From Planctomycetia bacterium (GTDB lineage Bacteria; Planctomycetota; Planctomycetia; Gemmatales; Gemmataceae): a stretch of 36,951 nt of DNA. The position numbers and the translations under genes are program-made. The notes beneath the pieces are model-generated. The model had not been told where the DNA came from, searched no databases, and saw nothing but the letters and a program-made list of their open reading frames with translations. This document shows positions 7,642 through 15,478 of this stretch, one piece after another; positions within the stretch are counted from its first letter, which is position 1, and every line of letters begins with the position of its first letter. The stretch spans positions 1-36,951 of the forward strand of contig SXID01000145.1 of NCBI GenBank assembly GCA_005772955.1. Direction: 5' to 3'.

Positions 7642-9336
7642 TCATTCCTTCCTGTCTCGCTCTTCGAGTTTTCCAGAGTGCTGGATCGCGCGGAACAGGC
7701 GGTAGCCCAACAGCGCGCTCGTGAAACATCCGAGCACGCCGAACGCAGACACGTCGTACACCAACGGCGCTGCCTTCGCTGCCCACATCAGAGCCGAACC
7801 GACAAACAACGAACTCACCATCAACCCGAATACCAGCCGGTTCACCGACGGTTCCAGGTGCCGGTGACTCAGTTCCACACCGAGTTCGCGGCGATGGAAC
7901 ATCCGCATCACACTGCGAACCTGTCGCGGGAACGTGCGGACCAGTTCGTCCCAGTCGCTTACGGTGCCCATCAACCGGCGTAGCGCGTTTCGTGGGGATA
8001 GCCTCCTCAGCATCCCGGCATTCTTGTACGGTTCGAGCAGTTCCACCAAGTTGAAATCCGGAGCGAGCATCCGGCCTGTGCCTTCGAGCATCACAAGTAC
8101 TCGCAAGAGCAGCGCAAACGGCGGCGGTAGCATGATGTGGTAGCGCCGGATCGCGTCCATCAGTTCGTCCAGCGCGGTGCCGAGTTGGAACTGTTCCAGC
8201 GGCATCCCGTGGTAGAACGAAAGCTGTTCGGCCACCTCGCTCTCAAGCGCCGCAGGGTCGAACTGTGATGGTACCTCGCCGACCTGCACGATGAGTTCCG
8301 TCACGTTCGCGGCGTCTTTGTGGAGTACCGCGCCGACGCCTGCGTCGATCCGCGCACGCATCCGGTCGTCGATGCGGCCCACCATCCCGACATCGAGTAG
8401 ACCGATCGCGCCGGCCGGGCACGCCTCAGTCGGCGGCAGGAAGAACATGTTGCCGGGGTGTGGGTCCGCGTGGAACAAGCCGTCGCGGAAGATCATGTCG
8501 AGGAACGCTTTCGCGCCGCGCCGCGCGAGGTCGCCGAAATTTCCTCCGGCGGCCTTGATCACGTCAGGGCTGCTGAATGGGATGCCGTCGAAGAATTCCA
8601 TCGTCAGGACGCGTTCGCTCGACAACGCCGGGTATGGTTCGGGGAACCGCACGCCCGGGTCGTTCGCGAATGCCTGCCGGAACAGTTGTAAGTGACGCAG
8701 TTCGCGCCGGAAGTCGAGTTCGCGCAGCAGCACGCGCTCGAACTCGGCCACGACCGCGACCGGCCGGTAGACACGGAAATCCGACAGGTGCTCCTCCGCA
8801 AGTGCGGCGAGTTCCGCGAGGATGGCAAGATCGTCCGTGACCTTCTGCGGGATGTCGGGGTGTTGTACCTTCACGGCCACTTTGCGCCCATTGTGGAGCG
8901 TGGCTTTGTGAACCTGTCCGATGCTCGCGGATGCCAGTGGTTCCGGCTCAAACGAAGCGAACAGTTCCTCGAGCGGCTTCCCTAATTCTGTCTCCACCGT
9001 TGCGCGAGTTACCGCGAACAGGTCGCTCGGCACGTGCGACTGAAGTTGCGCCAACTCGTCACCGAGAGCAGGACCGATGAGGTCACGTCGTGTGCTGAGC
9101 ACCTGTCCGAACTTGATGAAGGTGGTTCCGAGTTCGGTGAGTACGAGCCTGATGCGGGCTTCGCGCGAGTGTGACGAAATGCGCCCGACTTTGGTGTCCG
9201 CCGTCCACCGCCGCACGAAGCGGTTATCGAGGCGTGCAAGCACGTCAGCCAGCCCATACCTCGCGAGCACGCGCGTGATCTCGGCTAGACGCCCCGCGCT
9301 TCGTGCTAGTTGCGGGATGTCCGTCAGGTTGATCAC
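7642..9336 (-). CDS. ABC1/UbiB (AarF) family atypical kinase-like protein
   Basis: The 564-residue product has the ABC1 signature: KFGQ at 75-78 in the N-terminal extension, a modified Ala-rich nucleotide loop (ASASIGQVHKA, 136-145), the ATP-contact Lys in VAVKVQ at about 156, ELDFRREL at about 206-213, the catalytic HADPHPGN at 289-296 and a DVG (instead of DFG) at 315-317. Two hydrophobic helices near the C-terminus (about 500-550) anchor it in the membrane. UbiB-type proteins support quinone biosynthesis or isoprenoid-lipid handling through ATPase activity; no ubiquinone or menaquinone genes are adjacent, so the substrate is open. The reverse-strand start at 9336 matches the family N-terminus. 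A long perfect palindrome lies just upstream. Confidence 0.93.
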   Translation of the reverse strand: MINLTDIPQLARSAGRLAEITRVLARYGLADVLARLDNRFVRRWTADTKVGRISSHSREARIRLVLTELGTTFIKFGQVLSTRRDLIGPALGDELAQLQSHVPSDLFAVTRATVETELGKPLEELFASFEPEPLASASIGQVHKATLHNGRKVAVKVQHPDIPQKVTDDLAILAELAALAEEHLSDFRVYRPVAVVAEFERVLLRELDFRRELRHLQLFRQAFANDPGVRFPEPYPALSSERVLTMEFFDGIPFSSPDVIKAAGGNFGDLARRGAKAFLDMIFRDGLFHADPHPGNMFFLPPTEACPAGAIGLLDVGMVGRIDDRMRARIDAGVGAVLHKDAANVTELIVQVGEVPSQFDPAALESEVAEQLSFYHGMPLEQFQLGTALDELMDAIRRYHIMLPPPFALLLRVLVMLEGTGRMLAPDFNLVELLEPYKNAGMLRRLSPRNALRRLMGTVSDWDELVRTFPRQVRSVMRMFHRRELGVELSHRHLEPSVNRLVFGLMVSSLFVGSALMWAAKAAPLVYDVSAFGVLGCFTSALLGYRLFRAIQHSGKLEERDRKE

Positions 9337-9367
9337 GGGGCGGTATCCGAGAGGTTCTCGTTCTGGA

Positions 9368-9425
9368 GTCTTGAGCCGCTTGCGGCTTAGCGGGCGTTCC
9401 CGCTAAGCCGCAAGCGGCTCAAGAC
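9368..9425. repeat. Perfect 27-bp palindrome, REP-like
   Basis: Arms 9368-9394 and 9399-9425 are exact reverse complements with a CGTT loop. The core GCTTGCGGCTT recurs at 30768-30778, and one arm recurs with one mismatch over 18 bases at 24554-24571. It lies between trmB and the downstream ABC1 kinase gene, both reverse, so it could terminate the trmB transcript. Confidence 0.85.
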
Positions 9426-9435
9426 AATTGCAGTA

Positions 9436-10176
9436 TCATCCCAGCCGGTCCAGGTCGCGCAAACGTCGGTCCGCGTCGAACGTCGGTGGCGGGAGCGATT
9501 CGGTCAGAGCCACGGCGTCGACCTCACTCAGGTCTGGCCTCGCTGTGGCTTCGGCGCGAAACACCGGCAACTTCTTTTGCGTAGCGATGATCTCGCGCCG
9601 CGTCCGGCCTCTCGGTGAATCCGGCCACTTTCCTCTCAGTTCGTGGAAGTCGAAGAACACAGGCACGACGGCCCGAATGTACTTCCAGTAACCGGGGTTG
9701 TCTGTCTGGATAACGAACAGTCCGCCGGGTTTCAGCGCGCGGTGAACCGTTGCCAGGAACGCAGGCGTGATGAGACGTAAGTGAACCTTCACGGCGTCGT
9801 AATACGGCTGCGGGTGATAACAGTGTATCTCCGCGACCGAATGCGGTGTGATGTGATTCGCCAGAAGTTCGCGGCCACCGAGGACCGCGAATCGCAGGTT
9901 CGCGAATCCGCGCTGGTTCCCGCGTTTGCGGGCATAGCGGATCACGACGGGCAGAATGTCGATGCCGAGGTGGTCGTGGTCCGGGCGCGCGAGAGCGGAG
10001 CCAATCAGGTAGCGCCCGTTCCCGCACCCGAGGTCGAGGATGACCGGAGCGTCGCGGGCAAACAACTCGTGCCATTTCAGATGCCCGTCGGGCATCGCCT
10101 TCAGCGCGGTCTGGGTCCACTTCTCCTGATCGAGAATGACGCCAGGGAAGGGCACTCCGAACTCACGTTCGATCAT
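9436..10176 (-). CDS. trmB: Divergent tRNA (guanine-N7)-methyltransferase, TrmB-like
   Basis: The 246-residue product carries a Rossmann SAM-binding fold: VILDLGCGNGRYLIG (motif I), HLGIDI (acidic loop), NLRFAVL, and a late RALKPGGLFVIQTDNPGYWKYI typical of TrmB. The TrmB substrate loop, usually PDPW with Lys/His/Arg residues, is replaced by YHPQPYYDAVKVHLR, so activity on G46 of tRNA is probable but not secure. The frame is open to 10497, but that extension overlaps the next gene's coding sequence; ATG at 10176 (MIEREFG) is chosen. The gene follows the outer-membrane barrel gene by 34 bases and may be co-transcribed with it. Confidence 0.75.
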   Translation of the reverse strand: MIEREFGVPFPGVILDQEKWTQTALKAMPDGHLKWHELFARDAPVILDLGCGNGRYLIGSALARPDHDHLGIDILPVVIRYARKRGNQRGFANLRFAVLGGRELLANHITPHSVAEIHCYHPQPYYDAVKVHLRLITPAFLATVHRALKPGGLFVIQTDNPGYWKYIRAVVPVFFDFHELRGKWPDSPRGRTRREIIATQKKLPVFRAEATARPDLSEVDAVALTESLPPPTFDADRRLRDLDRLG

Positions 10177-10210
10177 GGTGGCTTCAAAGTAGTGGGCACA
10201 CGCCAAGCGG

Positions 10211-11335
10211 CTACTCTCTCCCGGTCTTCCCGATCTTGCGGAACGCGTGTTCGACCGACATGTAGACGAAGAGGCCAATGTCGGGCGTGTTCTTGGTGAG
10301 GCCGACTGGAGCCGACACGCCGATGATCCACTCCACCTCCTCGAATTGGCAGACCGCGTAGCGCACGCCGGGGTTGACGAAGACCTGCGTGGTGTGGCCA
10401 CGAAACCCCCGGTCGTCAATCTCCTGATTCCAGAGTGCCAGGCCTTCGACGAAAAAGTTGAGGTTGGTCTTCGGCTTCCAGAAGACGCTGGCTCCAAGGT
10501 TGTAGCCGTGAAGGTCGTGGCGGGGCGAGCGCCTGGCGATCGCGGGGAGGTTACCGCCGGGAACGATGTCCGGCGTCAAAAAGGCAGACACATTCGGGGT
10601 GTAAGTGAATCCCGCGTTGAAGTGGTAGTCGAAACGATCCCCGTACCGGCTGATCGGCAGGTTGAACTGATAGCCCAACTCGCCCGTTCCGAGGCCGAAT
10701 CGCTCGTCACCGGTCGGAATGATCAAAGTGAGGCGCGGGGCGCACCACAGAAAGTCGTCGTCCGCGAGTAACTGGTAGCGATAGCTGAGGAATGTGTCTC
10801 CGATACCCCCCGGTTGCGTGGCGGAATCTCCCCTCGGCTTTTCGAAAGCGCTCAGGACCTGGGGCGTGAATGAGAACTGGTGCGCCTGGCTGCCGAGGGG
10901 CAGTTCCAGCGTGTAGTTCCAAGTGAAGTCGCGGGTCCGGCCCTGTGGCGTCCGGTCCCACAAGTTGACCCAGTTCAAGATGTGCTGCGCCTGGCCCTGT
11001 TCCTGGTTGAATGCCTCTTCAACCAGGAAGGCATTGTCGCGGATGTGTTTCGGCTCCTTCTCGCCGTTGCCATTCTCGCCGCCGTCGTCGTTGCCATTCT
11101 TGTAATTGTTCCCGTCGAAGCGGGCGTACCTCACCGGGCGCGTAGTGGTGAAAGCCGGCTCGTAGAGCTTCGTCATGTTCGCGGGCGGTGGCCCATCGGC
11201 CGCAGGCAGACTGGTTGGCGACCCTCGCTGAACTGGGTCACTCGTGGCGAACTGTGCACGCGCGCTAGATGCACTCCCCACCAGGAGGGCGAATACTGCG
11301 ATCACGGGCGAACGAAACGTGCGAAGCAGACGCAT
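10211..11335 (-). CDS. Predicted outer-membrane beta-barrel protein
   Basis: The 374-residue product has a clear signal peptide (MRLLRTFRSPVIAVFALLVG, cleavage after ARAQ). After an Asn/Gly/Asp-rich linker near residues 75-95, it alternates amphipathic beta strands with turns: FTWNYTLELPLG, FLSYRYQLL, FGLGTGELGYQFNLPIS, FDYHFNAGFTYTP, GYNLGASVFWKP, VFVNPGVRYAV and a C-terminal VEHAFRKIG. This resembles the barrel family annotated as transporter or MetA-pathway phenol degradation protein; no solute can be deduced. ATG 11335 is chosen by the signal peptide, and the 66-residue upstream frame is rejected. A GGGG-containing purine run lies just upstream on the reverse strand. Confidence 0.75.
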   Translation of the reverse strand: MRLLRTFRSPVIAVFALLVGSASSARAQFATSDPVQRGSPTSLPAADGPPPANMTKLYEPAFTTTRPVRYARFDGNNYKNGNDDGGENGNGEKEPKHIRDNAFLVEEAFNQEQGQAQHILNWVNLWDRTPQGRTRDFTWNYTLELPLGSQAHQFSFTPQVLSAFEKPRGDSATQPGGIGDTFLSYRYQLLADDDFLWCAPRLTLIIPTGDERFGLGTGELGYQFNLPISRYGDRFDYHFNAGFTYTPNVSAFLTPDIVPGGNLPAIARRSPRHDLHGYNLGASVFWKPKTNLNFFVEGLALWNQEIDDRGFRGHTTQVFVNPGVRYAVCQFEEVEWIIGVSAPVGLTKNTPDIGLFVYMSVEHAFRKIGKTGRE

Positions 11336-11874
11336 GGCGGACCCCTTGGAACGTAGATGGCGCGCAGCTACCGACTGGCGTGGCCATACACGTGTCACTA
11401 TCGGCTCACTCGTTCCATCGTGTTCAAGCCCACAGGGTGTCGACCCCTTTATCTCTGAGAAACTGGGCAGGTAGAACCGGTTGGGGAACCAGTCGAGTTG
11501 CCGGTGGTCCCGGTGCTGTGAGCCGGGATACAATCGTCAGGGATCTCGGAACCAGGTCAACAGATGTCGGAACGGCGGTGTCTTCCCGGTTTGGGCGCGG
11601 TCCTCTCGGTGTTGTTCCTGCTTGCCGAGTCGCCGCAGTGAGTCGGCCGAGTGGCCCGGGTTGGGTCGTTCGTCGCCTGAAAACGCGAGGTGCTTCTCGA
11701 ACTCGGCGAAGGGAACGACGGTAGAACCGTTGAGTGAGTATTTGCTTTCAACGGACCGATGGGTTGCTCGAATCCCAACGGTCGCGTGTGCGAATCGGAA
11801 ACGAGTCGACCCGGAGTTCCAACATCCCGAGGTTCAGGTTGGAACCAAACTCGGTGCTGTCCTCAACCTGGAAC
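11336..11874. other. Divergent intergenic region, no supported gene
   Basis: It lies between the reverse barrel gene and the forward hpf promoter. Forward frames at 11269-11724 and 11481-11912 are Arg/Ser/Trp-rich with no motif and look like GC-driven noise. A TACAAT at 11529-11534 has no -35 partner. Confidence 0.45.
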
Positions 11875-11904
11875 TTGGACCTTTTTTCGCGAATAGACTA
11901 CAAT
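11875..11904 (+). promoter_or_regulatory. Promoter of the hpf-pts cluster
   Basis: TTGGAC at 11875-11880 and TACAAT at 11899-11904 are spaced by 18 bases. Initiation would be near 11911, giving a leader of about 95 bases before hpf. The same -35 hexamer is seen before rpsB. Confidence 0.55.
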
Positions 11905-12005
11905 CGTTTTAGTCGGGACGTTCGGGGGTGTCAGATTCCCTGCGAGTGGTCTCCAATACCGCCGGTATCGCCCGCGGTGCGGCCCCGTTCAGAGTGAGGT
12001 ATCTC

Positions 12006-12341
12006 GTGCAGTTAACAGTTTCCGCCCGACACGGGCACTTGTCGGACGAAGTTCAGCAACAACTCAGGGAGAAGGGCGAGAAGTTGCTCCACTTCTTCAA
12101 CCGACTCACGATGATAGCGGTGACGGTGGATCTTCACCGGGACCATAACAATAAGCTGAAAGTTGAAATCCTGGCGACCGCCGAACACAAACACGAATTC
12201 GTCGGGACCGACGAGGACGAGGATGTGCTGGTCGCGTTCAACAAGGCTGCGGCCCACGTAAAGCAGCAGATCACTCACCACAAAGAGAAGATTCAAGATC
12301 ACCGCCGCGACGCGGACTACAGCGGGAATGGCGCCAAGTAA
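12006..12341 (+). CDS. hpf: Ribosome hibernation promoting factor, short form
   Basis: The 111-residue product starts at GTG 12006, six bases after GAGG, and gives MQLTVSARHGHLSDEVQQQL, the standard HPF/RaiA beginning. Basic residues, VTVDLHRDHNNKLKVEI and a late helical FNKAAAHVKQQITHHKEKI match the family's beta-alpha-beta-beta-beta-alpha fold. It lacks the C-terminal dimerisation domain of long HPF, so it resembles the short proteobacterial type that needs a partner for 100S ribosome formation. It is the first gene of a cluster with EIIA, HPr and enzyme I, similar to the hpf-ptsN linkage in rpoN operons of Proteobacteria. Confidence 0.93.
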   Translation: MQLTVSARHGHLSDEVQQQLREKGEKLLHFFNRLTMIAVTVDLHRDHNNKLKVEILATAEHKHEFVGTDEDEDVLVAFNKAAAHVKQQITHHKEKIQDHRRDADYSGNGAK

Positions 12342-12391
12342 CAGACGCGAGACAGGATCGAGTTGACAACGAGGAGAGGAGAGAGTTCTAC

Positions 12392-12910
12392 ATGCGCCTG
12401 TGTAACTTCATCGTCCGTGACGCGATCATACCATCACTGACCGCGACCGCACCACCGGCCGTCCCGGGCGCATCACGCGACCCTACGACCGTTCGGACCG
12501 TGAAAGAACAGGTCGTGAGGGAGATGGTCGGGACGCTGCACGCGTCTGGCCACGTTCGCGCAACTGATGTAGACGAGATTGTGCGGGCCGTGCTCCGCCG
12601 CGAGGAACTCGGAACCACTGGCATCGGTCGGCACATTGCGATTCCTCACTCGCGGCACCAGGCCGCGGACCGACTTATCGGCACTCTCGCGCTCTCCCGC
12701 GATGGGTTGCCGTTCGACAGTCTCGACGGCGAACAGGTGTACGTGTTTATCCTGCTCGTGTCGCCGCAGGACCGCCCCGGGGACCACCTCCGCGCGCTCG
12801 AATCGGTCGTTCGCACCATGCGGAACGACGACTTCGTGCGTCAGTTGCGGGCGTGCCAGACACGCGAGGAAATCTGGGCGCTGTTGGAGAACGCCGCACC
12901 AGGGTGGTGA
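12392..12910 (+). CDS. ptsN: PTS EIIA domain protein, fructose/nitrogen type
   Basis: The 172-residue product is a single EIIA type 2 domain. The active-site block reads GTTGIGRHIAIPHSRH, with the phosphorylatable His in IPH at residue 86. Downstream LIGTLALSRDGLPFDSLDGEQVYVFILLVSP and a DHLRALESVVRTM helix match the fold. An N-terminal stretch of about 25 residues rich in Ala/Pro is non-conserved. No EIIB or EIIC domain is attached or adjacent, so a regulatory (PTS-Ntr-like) role is more likely than sugar uptake; the symbol is by analogy. A purine-rich ribosome binding site precedes ATG 12392, 50 bases after hpf. Confidence 0.88.
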   Translation: MRLCNFIVRDAIIPSLTATAPPAVPGASRDPTTVRTVKEQVVREMVGTLHASGHVRATDVDEIVRAVLRREELGTTGIGRHIAIPHSRHQAADRLIGTLALSRDGLPFDSLDGEQVYVFILLVSPQDRPGDHLRALESVVRTMRNDDFVRQLRACQTREEIWALLENAAPGW

Positions 12911-13075
12911 AAGGCTGTTTGGAAGGGGTGAAGCAGAAAGTATAAACCGAGTCGAGGCGTGGTGATGACCGGCAAGGTAAGTGGAAACGGGTCAGGGTCG
13001 CGGGAGTTTCTCCCGCAAGGCTCCCGTCCGCTTGCGCCGTCTGACACCGAACCGTCCCCCGTTTTGGAGACCGCG

Positions 13076-13366
13076 ATGGCCGGAACGGGTCCGCAACGAC
13101 GGGTTGTTCGGATCGTGAACCCGAACGGTTTGCATTTCCGCGTTGCCGACCGGTTCTCGAAACTCGCGAGGCAATACGTCTGCGCTGTGACCGTCTGGAA
13201 CGGTGACACGAGGGCCGATGGCACCAGCCTCACCGATCTGATCATGCTGATCGCGTTGCCCGATTCGGAAGTGGTTCTCGAAGTTGATGGCCCAGACGCA
13301 CTGAAGGCCGTGGACCCACTCGCAAGCGTTCTGGCTTCGCCCGGTGGCGAAGACTACACCATCTGA
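13076..13366 (+). CDS. ptsH: HPr phosphocarrier protein
   Basis: The 96-residue product contains RIVNPNGLHFRVADRFSKLA. His20 is at the position phosphorylated by enzyme I, with Arg two residues later as in the canonical GLHARPA; Val replaces the usual Pro. The second half (ADGTSLTDLIMLIALPDSEVVLEVDG) covers the Ser46 region of HPr; a Ser is present (GTSL), but whether an HPr kinase targets it cannot be told. The long frame from 12959 is rejected because the added residues are low-complexity; ATG 13076 has GGAGA six bases before it. It lies between EIIA and enzyme I. Confidence 0.88.
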   Translation: MAGTGPQRRVVRIVNPNGLHFRVADRFSKLARQYVCAVTVWNGDTRADGTSLTDLIMLIALPDSEVVLEVDGPDALKAVDPLASVLASPGGEDYTI

Positions 13367-13451
13367 TGAGTTGCGATTGATCCCCACGACCGGTTCGCCC
13401 GACCTGGTCGTTTCCCCTTCCTCAACTATGGGCACCCGGACGTGCCCGCGC

Positions 13452-15260
13452 ATGGAATACAGGCAAGGCACCGCAGTATCCCCCGGCATCGCCATTGGTC
13501 CGGCCCTCGTGCTGGACACCGAAGGCGTGCTGATCTCACGTCGCACCGTTCCGCCGGAGCAGGTGGATACCGAAATCGTCCGCCTGGGTCGCGCACTGGA
13601 TGAGACTGCCGCGGCAGCACGCAACGACCGCGAGCGGATAACTGTCCGTCTCGGGCCGGCTCTGGGCAACATCTACGCCGCACAGCAATCAATGCTTGAG
13701 GATCGCGTCGTTCGTATGCAGATCGAGGCCCGAATCCGCGCGGAGAATTTCTCCGCCGAGTATGCGGTCAGTCGCGTCATCCGCGACTTCGTGAAGCGGT
13801 TGGAGGACTCCGGTCAGCGCCTCGGCGACCACGTGGCCGCGGAAGCGCGCCGCCGCGTGACCGAGTTCATCGACGTGGAGCGGCAGCTTCTCGCCGCGTT
13901 GCTGGGGCACCCGACCAATCCGTGTAGCAACTTGACCGAGTCGGTCGTGGTTCTCGCCAACGACTTGATGCCGTCGGACACGGCCGACTTTGGCCCGCGC
14001 AATGTGCGCGCATTCGTGACTGAGAGCGGCGGCCCGACCAGCCACACCGCGATCCTTGCCGGCGCGCTGGAGATCCCCGCCGTTGTCGGCATCGGCCGGT
14101 TCCTCTCCGACGTGTCAGGCGGTGACACCGTCATCGTGGACGGTGGCGAGGGCGTGCTCATCATCGACCCGGACGAGGCCACGCTCGCCCGCTACGAGGA
14201 GAAACGCGCCCGGTTGCTAGCCCGCCCGGACCGCTACGAACATCTCCGCGACAAGCCGTCTGTTACGCGCGACGACGTTCCGGTTCCGATCCGGTTGTTC
14301 GGCAACATCGAACTTTCGCAGGAGGCGGCGCATTGTCTGGACCGTGGCGCCGAAGGGGTCGGGCTGTATCGCACGGAGTTCCTTTACCTCAACAAGTCGT
14401 CACACCCAACGGAAGAAGAACACTACGCTGCGTATTCGTCGGTGCTGACCACGCTGGGGCCGGATCGGCCCGTTGTGATCCGCACGCTCGACCTCGGTGC
14501 CGACAAGTTTTCCAGCGTTTCGGGGGCCGTCTCGGGCGAGAAGAACCCGTTTCTCGGCTTGCGTAGCGTCCGGCTGTGCCTGCGCAACCTCGATCTGTTC
14601 AAGACACAACTCCGGGCGATTTTGCGGGCCGCGCAACACGGCGATTTGCGTGTCATGTTCCCCATGATTAGCAACATTGAAGAACTGCGCCAGTGCAAGA
14701 CGCTGCTGAACGAAGTAAAGGAGGATTTGGAGTATGCGGGAATCCCCTTCAAACGCGAGGTGGCGGTCGGTACAATGATCGAAGTGCCGTCTGCCGCGTT
14801 GATGGCGGACGTCCTCGCTCGTGAGGTCGATTTCTTCTCTATCGGGACGAACGACCTGATCCAGTACACACTCGCGGCGGATCGCAACAACGAACACGTA
14901 GCCAACTTGTATAACCCAACGGACCCAGCCGTACTTCGGCTGATCCACACGGTTGTGCAGGCGGCCCAAAAGGAGCAGGGGCGGCGTCAGGAACATGGGC
15001 GCCGTCCGTTTGAGGTGAACGTGTGTGGGGAGATGAGCGGGGAACCGCTCTACATCCCACTGCTGGTGGGGCTTGGGTTGCGCCAGTTGAGCGCGACCCC
15101 TCGCAAGATCCCCGAAATTAAGCGGGTGATCCGTGAGTTGAGAGTTGCCGAGGCGGAAGAGGTCGCCCGGAACGCTCTGAGCATGGAAACCGCCAGTCAG
15201 GTCAGTAGTTACTTACGCGACCACTTACGCAAAATTCTCCCCTCGGAGGCGGTCGATTGA
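13452..15260 (+). CDS. ptsI: PTS enzyme I (phosphoenolpyruvate-protein phosphotransferase)
   Basis: The 602-residue product starts the phosphoryl relay from phosphoenolpyruvate to HPr. In order it shows the N-terminal MEYRQGTAVSPGIAIGPALV, the HPr-binding helical region, the phosphohistidine site GGPTSHTAI with His198, then the barrel motifs GVGLYRTEFLY, DLGADK, RVMFPMISN, GTMIEVPSAALMAD, SIGTNDLIQYTLAADRNN and NVCGEMSG with Cys525. The length is near the usual 570-600. There is no N-terminal GAF domain, so it is a general enzyme I, not EI-Ntr. ATG 13452 is chosen as the family start; upstream in-frame ATG 13428 is possible, and the start at 13344 would overlap ptsH. Confidence 0.95.
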   Translation: MEYRQGTAVSPGIAIGPALVLDTEGVLISRRTVPPEQVDTEIVRLGRALDETAAAARNDRERITVRLGPALGNIYAAQQSMLEDRVVRMQIEARIRAENFSAEYAVSRVIRDFVKRLEDSGQRLGDHVAAEARRRVTEFIDVERQLLAALLGHPTNPCSNLTESVVVLANDLMPSDTADFGPRNVRAFVTESGGPTSHTAILAGALEIPAVVGIGRFLSDVSGGDTVIVDGGEGVLIIDPDEATLARYEEKRARLLARPDRYEHLRDKPSVTRDDVPVPIRLFGNIELSQEAAHCLDRGAEGVGLYRTEFLYLNKSSHPTEEEHYAAYSSVLTTLGPDRPVVIRTLDLGADKFSSVSGAVSGEKNPFLGLRSVRLCLRNLDLFKTQLRAILRAAQHGDLRVMFPMISNIEELRQCKTLLNEVKEDLEYAGIPFKREVAVGTMIEVPSAALMADVLAREVDFFSIGTNDLIQYTLAADRNNEHVANLYNPTDPAVLRLIHTVVQAAQKEQGRRQEHGRRPFEVNVCGEMSGEPLYIPLLVGLGLRQLSATPRKIPEIKRVIRELRVAEAEEVARNALSMETASQVSSYLRDHLRKILPSEAVD

Positions 15261-15364
15261 GGACGGGTTTGCCGGTCGAACCGCGGGGCACCCAAACCGC
15301 CGTGACCGGACCGTTCCATCGACTCCACTTTGGCACCCGCCGGGGGGCGTGGAGGGGCATTTGC

Positions 15365-15463
15365 AGAAGTTGCGAGTTGCGAGTTGCGAGTTGCGAGTTA
15401 AAGACGAGACACCACGGGCTTTGTCTTTAACTCGCAACTTGCAACTTGCAACTTGCAACTTCT
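15365..15463. repeat. Inverted repeat built of heptanucleotide repeats
   Basis: Arms of 41 bases (15365-15405 and 15423-15463) are separated by 17 bases. Each arm holds four tandem copies of the heptad AGTTGC(G/A). The three arm mismatches all become G-U pairs in RNA transcribed forward, so the stem would be fully paired. It lies between ptsI and the DUF2344 gene, ending 15 bases before the latter's start. Confidence 0.85.
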
Positions 15464-15478
15464 GTAAAGCCGGACGCG

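Noticed and set aside
11269-11912. Two forward frames upstream of hpf
   Set aside because: They are Arg/Ser/Trp-rich, lack ribosome binding sites and motifs, and overlap the barrel gene start.
15365-15463. Regular short repeats that might be a CRISPR array
   Set aside because: The units are heptads without spacers, arranged as two inverted arms.
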